42,835 bases of DNA. It comes from Neobacillus kokaensis (lineage in GTDB: Bacteria; Bacillota; Bacilli; Bacillales; Cytobacillaceae). The stretch spans positions 1 to 42,835 of the forward strand of contig NZ_BNDS01000036.1 in assembly GCF_014656545.1 (NCBI RefSeq), given 5' to 3'. Within the stretch, counting starts at the first letter, position 1. Every line of letters starts with the position of its first letter. The notes beneath the pieces are model-generated. The model saw nothing but the letters and a program-made list of their open reading frames with translations. It ran no database searches and was not told the origin of the DNA. The position numbers and the translations under genes were made by a program. This document shows positions 1 through 8,330 of the stretch, piece after piece.

Positions 1-14
1 CTCTTCCTCCGCCA
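1..14 (+). tRNA. 3' end of a tRNA-Ser (partial, cut by window edge)
   Basis: The first 14 bases match the 3' acceptor strand of a Bacillus tRNA-Ser: a TTCCTCC acceptor strand, discriminator G and an encoded CCA. The body lies upstream of the window, so the anticodon cannot be read. UGA is a guess from the usual sequence of that gene. Confidence 0.6.
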
Positions 15-31
15 TATTTTTTTAAAGAATA

Positions 32-59
32 ATATTTTTTACTATCGCGGGGTGGAGCA
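32..59 (+). repeat. Partial duplicate of the tRNA-fMet leader and 5' end
   Basis: These 28 bases recur at 171-198 with one mismatch (39 versus 178). The copy includes about 14 bases of AT-rich leader and the first 14 bases of tRNA-fMet (CGCGGGGTGGAGCA), then departs from the tRNA. The 111 bases between the copies (60-170) contain no gene I recognise; they include a short imperfect hairpin near 59-78. This is a tRNA 5' remnant, not a functional tRNA. Confidence 0.7.
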
Positions 60-184
60 ACAAGCGTTGCTTCGTTGAATAATCTGCGAGTTGTACCGAC
101 TGAACCGCCGCTTGAATTAACTTTCTGAAGTCGGGACAGTCCTTGTAATTAAGGGCATGATCAATATTTGATATTTTCTACTAT

Positions 185-258
<74 letters not shown>

Positions 259-261
259 TAC

Positions 262-338
262 GGTCTGGTAGTTCAGTTGGTTAGAATGCCTGCCTGTCAC
301 GCAGGAGGTCGCGGGTTCGAGTCCCGTCCAGACCGCCA
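262..338 (+). tRNA. tRNA-Asp (anticodon GTC)
   Basis: The acceptor GGTCTGG (262-268) pairs with CCAGACC (328-334), followed by discriminator G and an encoded CCA. The anticodon GTC is at 296-298. The T arm GCGGGTTCGAGTCCCGT is normal. Confidence 0.97.
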
Positions 339-416
339 CTTATACATAATTAAGTTGGTTTTAGGGAATAGTAACAAACTACAGTTAATCTATCTGTAGG
401 GTACAAAATTTAATAT

Positions 417-489
417 GGCTCAGTAGCTCAGTCGGTAGAGCAAAGGACTGAAAATCCTTGTGTCGGCGGTTCGATTCCGTCCTGAGCCA
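417..489 (+). tRNA. tRNA-Phe (anticodon GAA)
   Basis: The acceptor GGCTCAG (417-423) pairs with CTGAGCC (482-488) with discriminator A and no encoded CCA. The anticodon GAA is at 450-452. An AT-rich spacer of about 80 bases separates it from tRNA-Asp. Confidence 0.96.
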
Positions 490-498
490 TCTTTTTAT

Positions 499-589
499 GG
501 GGAAGTACTCAAGAGGCTGAAGAGGCGCCCCTGCTAAGGGTGTAGGTCGGGTAACCGGCGCGAGGGTTCAAATCCCTCCTTCTCCGCCA
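499..589 (+). tRNA. tRNA-Ser (anticodon GCT)
   Basis: This class II tRNA has a long variable arm. The acceptor GGGGAAG (499-505) pairs with CTTCTCC (579-585) with one G:T wobble, then discriminator G and an encoded CCA. The anticodon GCT is at 533-535. Confidence 0.96.
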
Positions 590-597
590 TATATATT

Positions 598-671
598 GCG
601 CCTTTAGCTCAGCTGGATAGAGCATACGCCTTCTAAGCGTACGGTCAGAGGTTCGAATCCTCTAAGGCGCG
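598..671 (+). tRNA. tRNA-Arg (anticodon TCT)
   Basis: The acceptor GCGCCTT (598-604) pairs with AAGGCGC (664-670), discriminator G, no encoded CCA. The anticodon stem TACGC/GCGTA encloses loop CTTCTAA with TCT at 632-634. It is the last tRNA of the cluster. Confidence 0.95.
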
Positions 672-795
672 TAATGATAAAAAACGATTGGATTTGTATA
701 TTTCTTTATTATGAACCTCCAGATGATGGAGAATGGCATTTGAATTATATTATTTCCTTTTTGAATTGTTTTTTAGTGATTAGGTCAGATAACGG

Positions 796-840
796 AAAAA
801 AAGCCCGCTCTTCATTGTTAATGAGTTGGCTTTTTTTGTT
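796..840 (+). terminator. Rho-independent terminator of the tRNA cluster
   Basis: A run of A followed by GCC..CTC pairs with GAG..GGC followed by seven T, giving an A-rich/T-rich stem that could work in both directions. About 125 bases lie between the last tRNA and this hairpin, with no gene visible. Confidence 0.8.
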
Positions 841-929
841 TTAATTGCTGCATTTCATATGTATGGCTGCTGTTAGGTTTGTGTATTAATAATTATGCAA
901 AATATTGTTATCATTTTAACCGAAATTAT

Positions 930-938
930 TGCTATAAT
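930..938 (+). promoter_or_regulatory. Extended -10 promoter of the cobalamin operon
   Basis: TGCTATAAT is an extended -10 (TG-n-TATAAT). No good -35 sits 17 bases upstream, which is tolerated for extended -10 promoters. The riboswitch starts about 45 bases downstream. Confidence 0.6.
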
Positions 939-984
939 ACTAGTTGAGAATATTGCTTGACCAATTGAATCTTATATAAGCTCA

Positions 985-1142
985 TAGGTGCCTTGTCATT
1001 GGATAAGGTTAAAAGGGAAGCCGGTGTGATTCCGGCGCGGTCCCGCCACTGTTAATCGGGGACAACCTCGCAATACCACTGTTCCATCAAAAGGAATGGG
1101 AAGGAGAGGAAGTCGCGTTACCCGTAAGCCAGGAAACCTGCC
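985..1142 (+). promoter_or_regulatory. Cobalamin (AdoCbl) riboswitch
   Basis: Conserved blocks appear in order: AGGTGCC at 986-992, the GGGAAGCCGGTGTGA-type block around 1015-1028, GGTCCCGCCACTGT around 1039-1052, GAAGTCGC around 1109-1116, and the B12 box AGCCAGGAAACCTGCC at 1127-1142. Established behaviour of this RNA is that bound cobalamin favours early termination and shuts down corrinoid transport and synthesis genes. The genes behind it are exactly of that type. Confidence 0.96.
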
Positions 1143-1223
1143 TATCTAGCTTGCCAACGAAATCCTTCGCGGAAAAGGATAGGCATAATCAGTATAATTA
1201 TTTTATTTGTCTGGTTTTCGCAC

Positions 1224-1255
1224 GCCTTGTTTCCGAATGGAAGCAGGGCTTTTTT
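1224..1255 (+). terminator. Riboswitch expression-platform terminator
   Basis: An 11-bp stem (1224-1234 with 1239-1249, loop GAAT) is followed by six T. It lies between the B12 box and btuF, so ligand-controlled termination is the likely mechanism rather than hiding of the ribosome site. Confidence 0.88.
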
Positions 1256-1325
1256 CGTTGTTCAGGACAAGACTTCAAGATATCAAGCTCATCTCGAACC
1301 ATAAAAGAAGGGAAGAGGATTGAGT

Positions 1326-2324
1326 ATGAAAAAGTTTGTGGCATTACTATTAACTGTATTGGCAGCGATGTCAATCAGTGCTTGTGGGTCAGGAGATGAC
1401 GGGGGAGGAAATAGTTCTTCTCAGAAAGTATCTTCAGAAGTTGAAAGTAACGGAAAGGTTAAAAATGAATCGAGTGAGAAAGCAACGGTTTATCCGCTGA
1501 CAGTGAAGGATGCAACGGGCTTAGAGTTAACCTTTAATAAAGCACCAGAGCGTATCGTTTCCACTTCTCCATCTGAGACGGAAATTCTCTTCGCTCTAGG
1601 CTTGGGCGATAAAATTTACGGTGTATCAGATTATGATGATTACCCGAAAGAAGCATTAACGAAGCCAAAAGTAGGAGGAGTAACAAAGCCGAATGAGGAA
1701 GCAATTATAGCTGCCAATCCAGATCTGGTAATTGGCGGCATTTCAATGAAAGATGATATAGTGGAGAAATTTCGTGGTTTAGGTCTTCCATTATATAAAA
1801 CGGAGCCGAAAAAGATAGACGATATTTTAAACAATATTATCCAAATTGGCGTCATTACAGATACACAGGTAAAAGCAGAAGAACTTGTTGCACAAATGAA
1901 GAAGGATATTAGCGCTGTAACAGATACTGCTGCAGCTCTTAAAGAAGAAGATAAGAAAAAAGTATATATTGAATTTTCCCCAGGATGGACGGTTGGGAAG
2001 GGTGAATTTATGGATGAACTGATTACGATGGCCGGAGGCATTAATATTGCCTCAGATATGAAAGGCTGGAACGCCATCAATGAAGAGAAAATCATTCAGG
2101 ATAACCCAGAAGTGATTCTGTACACCGCTAATGCTGTTGATAAGTCCGGCAAAACGCTGGAAGAACTAATTAAATCAAGAAATGGCTGGGAGAGGATTAC
2201 AGCGATTCAAGACAACAATTTGACAGGGATAGAAGGAAATATTATGTCTAGACCTGGTCCGCGGATAACAGAAGCTCTTACAAAAATTGCCGAATCCATT
2301 TATCCGGACTTGTATAAGAAATGA
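1326..2324 (+). CDS. btuF: BtuF-type cobalamin-binding lipoprotein of an ABC importer
   Basis: This 332-residue substrate-binding protein should capture corrinoids outside the membrane and hand them to BtuC. The N-terminus is a lipoprotein signal with lipobox SISAC (Cys20), followed by a Ser/Asn/Lys-rich linker of about 35 residues. The two-lobed helical-backbone binding fold (Fe3+/B12 type) starts near PERIVSTSPSETEILFALG. I chose ATG 1326 because AAGAGG lies 7 bases upstream; an in-frame TTG at 1320 would sit on the ribosome site. It is the first gene after the cobalamin riboswitch, which favours B12 over iron-siderophore as ligand. It overlaps btuC by 4 bases (ATGA). Confidence 0.92.
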   Translation: MKKFVALLLTVLAAMSISACGSGDDGGGNSSSQKVSSEVESNGKVKNESSEKATVYPLTVKDATGLELTFNKAPERIVSTSPSETEILFALGLGDKIYGVSDYDDYPKEALTKPKVGGVTKPNEEAIIAANPDLVIGGISMKDDIVEKFRGLGLPLYKTEPKKIDDILNNIIQIGVITDTQVKAEELVAQMKKDISAVTDTAAALKEEDKKKVYIEFSPGWTVGKGEFMDELITMAGGINIASDMKGWNAINEEKIIQDNPEVILYTANAVDKSGKTLEELIKSRNGWERITAIQDNNLTGIEGNIMSRPGPRITEALTKIAESIYPDLYKK

Positions 2325-3361
2325 AACGAAGATTAGCAATATGGGGGGGAGCGGGGGTCGTTCTCCTGCTTCTTTCAGTGATTGTTAGCTTGTCACTTGG
2401 ATCTGCAAACCTGCGTCTTTCGCATGTTTGGGGAATTATCCTGGACCAGCTTCCTTTTCTAGAAGGTATCATAGATACAAACTGGGCGGCATCATCTGAG
2501 CAAATCATCTTAAAAGTCCGGTTGCCGCGGGTTTTTCTTGCCATCCTTGTTGGAGCGTGTCTGTCACTTGCCGGTGCTGGTTTTCAAGGGGTATTACGCA
2601 ACCCGTTAGCTGACCCGTATACATTAGGGGTAGCCTCGGGTTCTGCAGTAGGTGCTGCTTTCCTCATTTTATTCGACTTTCATACGATTTTATTGGGTGT
2701 TTGGACCATCCCATTGGTTGCATTTGTGACAGGATTAATCAGTTTGCTTGTGGTGCTTCGTTTAGCAAATGTACAGGGAAAGTATAAATTAGAAACAATC
2801 ATTTTATCTGGTGTTGTTGTTTCGGCTTTTCTAGGTGCCATTGTTTCCTTTATGGTTTCAATGTCGGATCAGGTGGTAAATGAAATCGTTTTTTGGCTAA
2901 TGGGGAGTTTAGCCCTTAGAGGCTGGTCATTTACCTTTGTGCTTATACCTTATTTAGCCATTGGCCTTGTAGTACTGCTCTCATATGGACGAACATTGAA
3001 TTTATTTGCATTAGGAGAAAGGCAGGCAGCACATTTGGGTGTCAATATTAAACGTACACGGTTAGTTGTATTGATTGTTTCCACCCTCATTACTGCTGCT
3101 GCAGTGTCTATTGTTGGAACGATTGGCTTTGTCGGACTTGTCGTCCCGCATTTACTCAGACTGATGGTCGGGCCAGATTACCGACTATTACTGCCTTTGT
3201 CAGTGATCTTCGGTGCAATATATGTTCTTTGGGCGGATACGATTGCCCGTACATTACTTAGCCCCACGGAGATTCCACTCGGAGTTGTGACCGCAGTTCT
3301 TGGCGCGCCATTCTTTGCATACTTGCTTCGTAGAAACAAGCAAATGTCAGGGGGAAATTGA
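2321..3361 (+). CDS. btuC: BtuC-type cobalamin ABC transporter permease
   Basis: This 346-residue integral membrane protein of the FecCD/BtuC family (PF01032) has about ten hydrophobic segments. Recognisable family blocks include GAGFQGVLRNPLADPYTLGV (about residues 85-104) and TIGFVGLVVPHLLRLMVGPDYR (about 267-288), the latter containing the cytoplasmic helices that contact the ATPase. The ATGA overlap with btuF implies translational coupling. Length and motifs are normal. The riboswitch context argues for cobalamin as substrate; the sequence alone would also fit siderophore uptake. Confidence 0.92.
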   Translation: MKRRLAIWGGAGVVLLLLSVIVSLSLGSANLRLSHVWGIILDQLPFLEGIIDTNWAASSEQIILKVRLPRVFLAILVGACLSLAGAGFQGVLRNPLADPYTLGVASGSAVGAAFLILFDFHTILLGVWTIPLVAFVTGLISLLVVLRLANVQGKYKLETIILSGVVVSAFLGAIVSFMVSMSDQVVNEIVFWLMGSLALRGWSFTFVLIPYLAIGLVVLLSYGRTLNLFALGERQAAHLGVNIKRTRLVVLIVSTLITAAAVSIVGTIGFVGLVVPHLLRLMVGPDYRLLLPLSVIFGAIYVLWADTIARTLLSPTEIPLGVVTAVLGAPFFAYLLRRNKQMSGGN

Positions 3362-3364
3362 TGG

Positions 3365-4204
3365 ATGTTTATTGAAGTCGATATGCTGTGTAAACGGTTT
3401 GACAATCAGTCAGTGCTTGAGGAAATTAGCTTTTCAGTTAATCGTGGAGAATGCCTGGGGATTATTGGACCGAATGGAAGCGGAAAGTCTACATTACTAA
3501 AGCTATTGTCAGGAGTGGAAAGTGCTACAGCTGGAAAAATTGAAGTAAATGGGAAACAGATTGAACAATATCCTCGAAAAGATCTGGCCAAATGGCTGGC
3601 AGTCTTGCAGCAGGAATCTCTGCCTCCCATTGGTTTTACAGTAAGAGAGGTAATCGAGATGGGACGGTTTCCTTTTCAAAATTGGCTCGGAGGAGAAGAA
3701 GAAGCCGACATTGAACGGCTTATTGATTCAATTCTCGATAAAATGGGGTTAAATGATTTAAGTGATCGGCATCTTGAAAACTTAAGCGGCGGAGAACGTC
3801 AGCGAGTAGCTCTTGGCAAGACCATGGCCCAGCAGCCAAAGCTCCTCATGCTTGATGAACCAACCACTTATCTCGATATTGGCCATCAGATACTCCTAAT
3901 GGATCGAATTCGAGAATGGCAGCTGGAGGATGATTTGACAGTTATTTCGGTTTTGCATGATTTAAATATAGCTGCGCTCTATTGTGACAGTTTATTGCTT
4001 TTACATAATGGGAGAGTTGTAGCAGCGGGATCTCCAGAGGATATTATTCGAACGGATTTGATTGAGGAAGTTTACGGTACTGCACCCATTGTGATGAACC
4101 ATCCTGTTTATGGATTACCGCAAATTATCCTTCAGGGAGAAAGTATCGCTCAGCGGACGATTCCTGCACAAAGGAAAGTAGAAAAGATGGAAATCGTCCA
4201 ATAA
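3365..4204 (+). CDS. btuD: BtuD-type cobalamin ABC transporter ATP-binding protein
   Basis: This 279-residue ATPase powers the BtuFC importer. Walker A GPNGSGKS is at residues 35-42, the Q-loop is near VLQQESLPP, the signature LSGGERQR is at about 139-146, Walker B LLMLDEPT follows, and the H-loop is SVLHD. A C-terminal tail of about 35 residues after the ABC core is typical of the FecE/BtuD type. The start is fixed by a G-rich ribosome site (3350-3354) 10 bases upstream. It begins 3 bases after btuC stops. Confidence 0.93.
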   Translation: MFIEVDMLCKRFDNQSVLEEISFSVNRGECLGIIGPNGSGKSTLLKLLSGVESATAGKIEVNGKQIEQYPRKDLAKWLAVLQQESLPPIGFTVREVIEMGRFPFQNWLGGEEEADIERLIDSILDKMGLNDLSDRHLENLSGGERQRVALGKTMAQQPKLLMLDEPTTYLDIGHQILLMDRIREWQLEDDLTVISVLHDLNIAALYCDSLLLLHNGRVVAAGSPEDIIRTDLIEEVYGTAPIVMNHPVYGLPQIILQGESIAQRTIPAQRKVEKMEIVQ

Positions 4205-4307
4205 CTGAATGGCACAATGGAAGTTATACGTGAGTGCTGCGATTTGGGGTTATTTTTTTAATAGATATGTGAAAATGTGTTCAAAAAACCAAGAGGAGGG
4301 GTTAGTA

Positions 4308-4856
4308 ATGAGTAAACCTAGTAAGGAGCGGGGATTAACACTTGTTTACACAGGTGATGGTAAAGGAAAAACAACGGCTGCTGTGGGGCTTGCTATACGG
4401 GCATTGGGTCGAGGGAAGCGAGTGTTAATTATTCAATTTATTAAATCACCCCAGCGTACTTATGGAGAAAAACTCGTATTTGACAAGCTGGGAATTGAAA
4501 TGGTCCAAAAAGGGATTGGGTTCACTTGGACAAAGACGCCTGATGAGCATCGTGATGCGCTCAAAGATGCATGGACATATACGAAAGAGAGGGTGATGGC
4601 AGGTGAGCATGACCTTGTCATTTTAGATGAGATCAATAACGCACTTGCTATCAATAATTTCCCAATTGATGATGTACTTCCAATTAGTGAAGTACTCGAG
4701 CTAATTGCGAATCGCCCACAAGGGATGCATCTTGTCCTTACTGGAAGAGGCGCTAATTCGAAGATTATTAAAGCAGCTGATCTAGTTTCAGAAATCAATG
4801 TAAATAAGCATTATTATGATGGGGGTATACCAGCTGTTATGGGAATCGAGCTATAA
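4308..4856 (+). CDS. cobO: Corrinoid adenosyltransferase, CobO/BtuR (CobA) type
   Basis: This 182-residue enzyme transfers the 5'-deoxyadenosyl group of ATP to cob(I)alamin or cobyrinic-acid derivatives in the cytoplasm. The P-loop variant GDGKGKTT (residues 16-23), the VLIIQFIKS strand and the VILDEINNAL motif are characteristic of the CobA/CobO/BtuR family. The open frame extends to 4209, but ATG 4308 is chosen because AGGAGGGG lies 9-17 bases upstream and the protein then begins at the usual family N-terminus. Its position after btuFCD couples uptake to conversion into the active coenzyme form, which is also the riboswitch ligand. Confidence 0.93.
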   Translation: MSKPSKERGLTLVYTGDGKGKTTAAVGLAIRALGRGKRVLIIQFIKSPQRTYGEKLVFDKLGIEMVQKGIGFTWTKTPDEHRDALKDAWTYTKERVMAGEHDLVILDEINNALAINNFPIDDVLPISEVLELIANRPQGMHLVLTGRGANSKIIKAADLVSEINVNKHYYDGGIPAVMGIEL

Positions 4857-4962
4857 GATGAAGTTAAGTTGATTATTTGCTGGCATTCTCAAAAGAATGT
4901 ATGAAACCTAGTGAGTTAATTAGCAATCGGCAAAAAGAAATGAGAGAGGAGAGTGAATCATA

Positions 4963-5793
4963 ATGAGAATTGTATCGCTATGCCCAAGTAACACTGAGCT
5001 TTTAGGTTTTATGGGATTGACATCATATATCGTCGGTGTTGATAACTATTCGGACTGGCCTGTGGAGATTAACGGTTTGCCTAGAATAGGTTCCGATTTG
5101 GATATCGACATTACTGCTGTCGAAGCCCTCCAGCCAGATTTAGTTCTCGCTTCATTGTCGGTGCCTGGCATGGAGAAGAACATTGCTGGCTTGAAGGAGA
5201 GGGGATTACCTTTTATCACGCTTAATCCTAAGAGTTTGTCTGAGATTGGGGATAATATGCTTGAGGTGGGGAATGCGACGGGACAAGAAGTAATTGCGCA
5301 TGCTGCCCACCGTAAATATTTTACATTGCTGGAGAAGTATGCAGAGATTGGGCGAATGATTGAGGAACGGCCCTTGTTGTATTGGGAATGGTGGCCAAAG
5401 CCGGTATTTACACCGGGTTATGCGAATTGGTTAACAGAAATTAGCGATATAGCTGGTGGCCGTAATATTTTCGCTGATGACGAGCGGGCTAGTGTCAAAA
5501 CAGATTGGGAGGATGTCCGAAAGCGTAATCCTGATTATATATTGCTGGCATGGGTTGGTGTGATGGAAAAACAAGTTAAACCGGAATTGCTTAAACAACG
5601 ACCAAATTGGCCAGAATTGAAGGCGATAAAGGATAATCGGGTAATTGTGATGGAGGAGTCGCTTTATTGTAGGCCATCTCCTCGTTTAATACTCGGAATT
5701 CAAAAGTTGGGTGCCCTGCTTCATCCGAATCTTTTCACCGTATATGATGAGCAGAAAGCGGAGGAATGGTTATGTCCATCAATAGAATTGTAG
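4963..5793 (+). CDS. BtuF-like cobalamin-binding protein without signal peptide
   Basis: This 276-residue protein has the BtuF/FepB-type fold (PF01497): the start MRIVSLCPSNTELLGFMGL, then VGVDNYSDWP, and LQPDLVLASLS. Unlike the lipoprotein at the head of the operon it begins directly with the first strand of the domain, so no signal peptide or lipobox is visible. A GAGAGGAGAG ribosome site precedes the ATG and leaves no room for an upstream in-frame leader. It may be a cytoplasmic corrinoid binder or carrier, or a protein exported by another route. Its 3' end overlaps the following gene by 22 bases, so the two are translationally coupled. Confidence 0.85.
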   Translation: MRIVSLCPSNTELLGFMGLTSYIVGVDNYSDWPVEINGLPRIGSDLDIDITAVEALQPDLVLASLSVPGMEKNIAGLKERGLPFITLNPKSLSEIGDNMLEVGNATGQEVIAHAAHRKYFTLLEKYAEIGRMIEERPLLYWEWWPKPVFTPGYANWLTEISDIAGGRNIFADDERASVKTDWEDVRKRNPDYILLAWVGVMEKQVKPELLKQRPNWPELKAIKDNRVIVMEESLYCRPSPRLILGIQKLGALLHPNLFTVYDEQKAEEWLCPSIEL

Positions 5794-7160
5794 TGGCAGG
5801 AACGGGAAGTGGTGTTGGGAAGACAACAGTGGCTATAGGCCTTATGGCTGCGTATAAAGCAAAGGGCTATACGGTGCAGGGATTTAAATGCGGACCAGAC
5901 TATATTGATCCGACTTACCAAACCGCAGTGACCGGCAGAAAATCTCGAAATTTAGACAGCTGGATGTGTAGCGATTTAGCCGTAAAGGAGATTTTTGTAC
6001 GCGGTTGTCAAGGCGCGGATGTAGCGATTATTGAGGGGGCAATGGGATTATTTGATGGGAAGGATCCTCTCTCAGATACGGGAAGTGCTGCGGAAATTGC
6101 CGAGATTACAAATAGCCCAGTGCTGCTCGTTGTTGATTGCGGCGGAATGGCACGGAGTGCAGCTGCAATAGTGAAGGGATTTCAAACATTTTCCCCTGCT
6201 ATTCGCCTTTGTGGGGTTGTTGCAAACCGTGTGGGGAGTGTTGGTCATTACGAGTTAGTTCGGAAAGCAGTAGAAAAAGAATGCGGGATTCCTGTCATTG
6301 GCTATTTATCAAAGGATGATCGGCTTTGTATGCCAGAGCGCCATCTGGGACTTGTTCCTTCCATTGAACGTGGAGAACTTAAGCCTTTCTTTGACTTACT
6401 CTCAGAAACGATTCGAAATAACTTTGACTTGGATCGTCTTTATCAAATGATGGGCTCAGAAAAAATTGAATCACCGTCTATTTTATTTGGAACTCAAAAA
6501 AAGCAAGAGGGTAAAGTAAGAATCGCCGTTGCAATGGATGAGGCGTTTCATTTTTACTATCCCGAAAATTTGGAGCTATTAGAGTATTATGGAGCGGATC
6601 TAGTCTTTTTCTCACCACTTAACGGGGAACGGGTCTCTCCGGATGTACAGGGGCTCTATATAGGTGGCGGGTTTCCAGAAGAGTTTGCAGCATCGTTATC
6701 AGCGCAGGAAGATGTACTCATGTCTGTTCGGGAGGCTATCCAAAGCGGCATGCCAACGGTCGCGGAATGCGGCGGATTTATGTTTTTGTCCGAATCTATT
6801 GAAACAGTTGGCGGAGTGGTATATCCGTTGGTTGGCATGATTCCCGGCAAGGTGAAGATGCATACGAAGCTTGCCGCACTTGGTTACCGGGAAGTAACAG
6901 GAATGGACAAGAATTTCTTAATTGGACCGAATGACAGAGCCAGAGGGCATGAGTTTCATTACTCAACCTTCGAGTCATCACGAGCGATTACTCCATCCTA
7001 TATTACAACTGGATTACGGGGCATGAAGCATGAAGGCTTCTTGTTAAATAATCTTGTAGCAGGCTATACACATTTACATTTTGCTTCTGCACCAGTATTA
7101 GCTCGGCGCTGGGTAGAACAGTGTACGATGTTTAAAAACGGTGTCTGTGAGCGCCTATAA
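5772..7160 (+). CDS. cobB: Cobyrinic acid a,c-diamide synthase (CobB/CbiA)
   Basis: This 462-residue ATP-dependent amidase converts carboxylates a and c of cobyrinic (or hydrogenobyrinic) acid to amides using glutamine. The N-terminal dethiobiotin-synthetase-like domain has P-loop GTGSGVGKTT (residues 10-19) and KCGPDYIDP. The C-terminal class I glutaminase-like domain has the nucleophile Cys333 in AECGGFMFL and the conserved HEFHYS block around His396. ATG 5772 is preferred over ATG 5766 because GCGGAGG lies 7 bases upstream of the former. No other corrin-ring genes are present, so the enzyme probably amidates scavenged, incomplete corrinoids. Confidence 0.93.
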   Translation: MSINRIVVAGTGSGVGKTTVAIGLMAAYKAKGYTVQGFKCGPDYIDPTYQTAVTGRKSRNLDSWMCSDLAVKEIFVRGCQGADVAIIEGAMGLFDGKDPLSDTGSAAEIAEITNSPVLLVVDCGGMARSAAAIVKGFQTFSPAIRLCGVVANRVGSVGHYELVRKAVEKECGIPVIGYLSKDDRLCMPERHLGLVPSIERGELKPFFDLLSETIRNNFDLDRLYQMMGSEKIESPSILFGTQKKQEGKVRIAVAMDEAFHFYYPENLELLEYYGADLVFFSPLNGERVSPDVQGLYIGGGFPEEFAASLSAQEDVLMSVREAIQSGMPTVAECGGFMFLSESIETVGGVVYPLVGMIPGKVKMHTKLAALGYREVTGMDKNFLIGPNDRARGHEFHYSTFESSRAITPSYITTGLRGMKHEGFLLNNLVAGYTHLHFASAPVLARRWVEQCTMFKNGVCERL

Positions 7161-7201
7161 TAAGTCTAAACCTTACGAGGTTTGCTAATGCTTATAAACG
7201 A

Positions 7202-7267
7202 AGAAGCAGGTCCCAATAAAGGATAGCCTGCTTCTAAATATTAAATCGACGGGGCATCCGTCGATTT
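7202..7267. terminator. Two consecutive hairpins between convergent genes
   Basis: AGAAGCAGG (7202-7210) pairs with CCTGCTTCT (7227-7235), then AAATCGACGG (7243-7252) pairs with CCGTCGATTT (7258-7267), flanked by A/T runs on both sides. The second hairpin can end transcription of cobB on the plus strand and of the TRIC gene on the minus strand. Confidence 0.75.
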
Positions 7268-7888
7268 TTAATGTGTTCTTAGTCCTTTTACTGGCAGCTT
7301 CCAATCATAAGTATATGAGAGAACCCGCAGGCCCGTAACGATAACGAACAGAGTATATAATTGCCAAGGCTCAACGGCTATTTTTAAACCAATAATGACT
7401 CCTGCTACAATGGCCCAAAGGGCGTAAATCTCTTCTCTTAGAACAATTGGTTTTCTTCTGGCAAGCAAGTCACGAATAATCCCTCCGCCAATTCCAGTGA
7501 GTACAGCGGCAACGATGACAGCACTAAGCGGGTGTCCCATTTTTGAAGCGTAAATGGCTCCCTGTATAGCAAAGGCGGACAAACCAATTGCATCAAACAT
7601 ATTCCCCCACTTTTGCCAATGTTTTAATAGGTTTGTTGGAAATAGCATAATTGCGGTAATTGATAGTAAAGCAATTATAAATAGTAATCCCTGACTCCAT
7701 AATGCCGAAACCGGGACTCCAATTAACAAATTCCGAACGGCCCCGCCTCCAAAGGCAGTTACAGTTCCTAAAATATAAACACCTAAAATATCATATTCCT
7801 CTTCCATTGCAACAATGGCCCCGCTGACAGCAAATGCAATGGTGCCAATCATACTAAGTACTTCCCATGTCATTTTCTCTGATGTCAC
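7268..7888 (-). CDS. TRIC/UPF0126 family membrane protein
   Basis: This 206-residue protein has seven predicted membrane segments in two homologous UPF0126 (PF03458) repeats. Each repeat carries the glycine-rich turn: AFGGGAVRNLL in the first and GIGGGIIRDLL in the second. Relatives include B. subtilis YvgT and prokaryotic trimeric intracellular cation channels; the transported ion here is not knowable from sequence. The frame opens with GTG 7888, with AAAGGA 8 bases upstream; an ATG five codons later (7873) follows a GAGGTG motif and is a credible alternative. It is monocistronic. Confidence 0.85.
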   Translation of the reverse strand: MTSEKMTWEVLSMIGTIAFAVSGAIVAMEEEYDILGVYILGTVTAFGGGAVRNLLIGVPVSALWSQGLLFIIALLSITAIMLFPTNLLKHWQKWGNMFDAIGLSAFAIQGAIYASKMGHPLSAVIVAAVLTGIGGGIIRDLLARRKPIVLREEIYALWAIVAGVIIGLKIAVEPWQLYTLFVIVTGLRVLSYTYDWKLPVKGLRTH

Positions 7889-8330
7889 CTCTATATTCCT
7901 TTAAGTTAACACATTGTGTTTAATAGTTTAGTAAGTAGTAAAACAGTTTGATTTTAACACTTCTCCAGCAAAATACAACTTATTTTTATATAAATTCTGA
8001 TTAAGTAGTAAAGATGGGGACACGAGGGTGATTAAAAACCTTGTTTTCGCAGTTCACAACTTGTGGTCATCACTTAATTTGAAGAAGATTTGTTAGGCTG
8101 ATATAATGCTTTTCTTATTATTCTAAATATTTTAAATAAACATTTACACCAATTTGAAGTTGTGCTATATTCAGTAAGGTATAACAATATTTACTATGAA
8201 CGTAGTAAAAACGTATAGTTGGTAGCCGTGAAAGGAGGAGTGTCAAGTATTCTCAGTAATTATATCTCATAAAAAGTATGTATCGTATAATTGTGAAACT
8301 TAAAAAAATGTTATAAATCGGGGTGAGATT
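7889..8330. other. Intergenic region between divergent TRIC and DUF485/symporter genes
   Basis: No ORF or RNA gene is recognised in these 442 bases. AACACA-T-TGTGTT (7908-7920) is a perfect 13-base palindrome just upstream of the TRIC gene and could be an operator. The plus-strand promoter of the symporter operon must lie here, but I could not assign a convincing -35/-10 pair. Confidence 0.4.

Noticed and set aside
60..170. The 111 bp between the two fMet 5' copies as a tRNA or small RNA gene
   Set aside because: No cloverleaf can be drawn, and only one short imperfect hairpin is present; no promoter or terminator is seen.
1151..1399. An 82-codon ORF over the riboswitch terminator and start of btuF
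   Set aside because: It overlaps the expression platform and the real btuF frame and has no ribosome site or recognisable product.
4209..4307. Upstream extension of the adenosyltransferase frame
   Set aside because: It lacks a ribosome site, encodes no family sequence, and a strong ribosome site precedes the internal ATG 4308.
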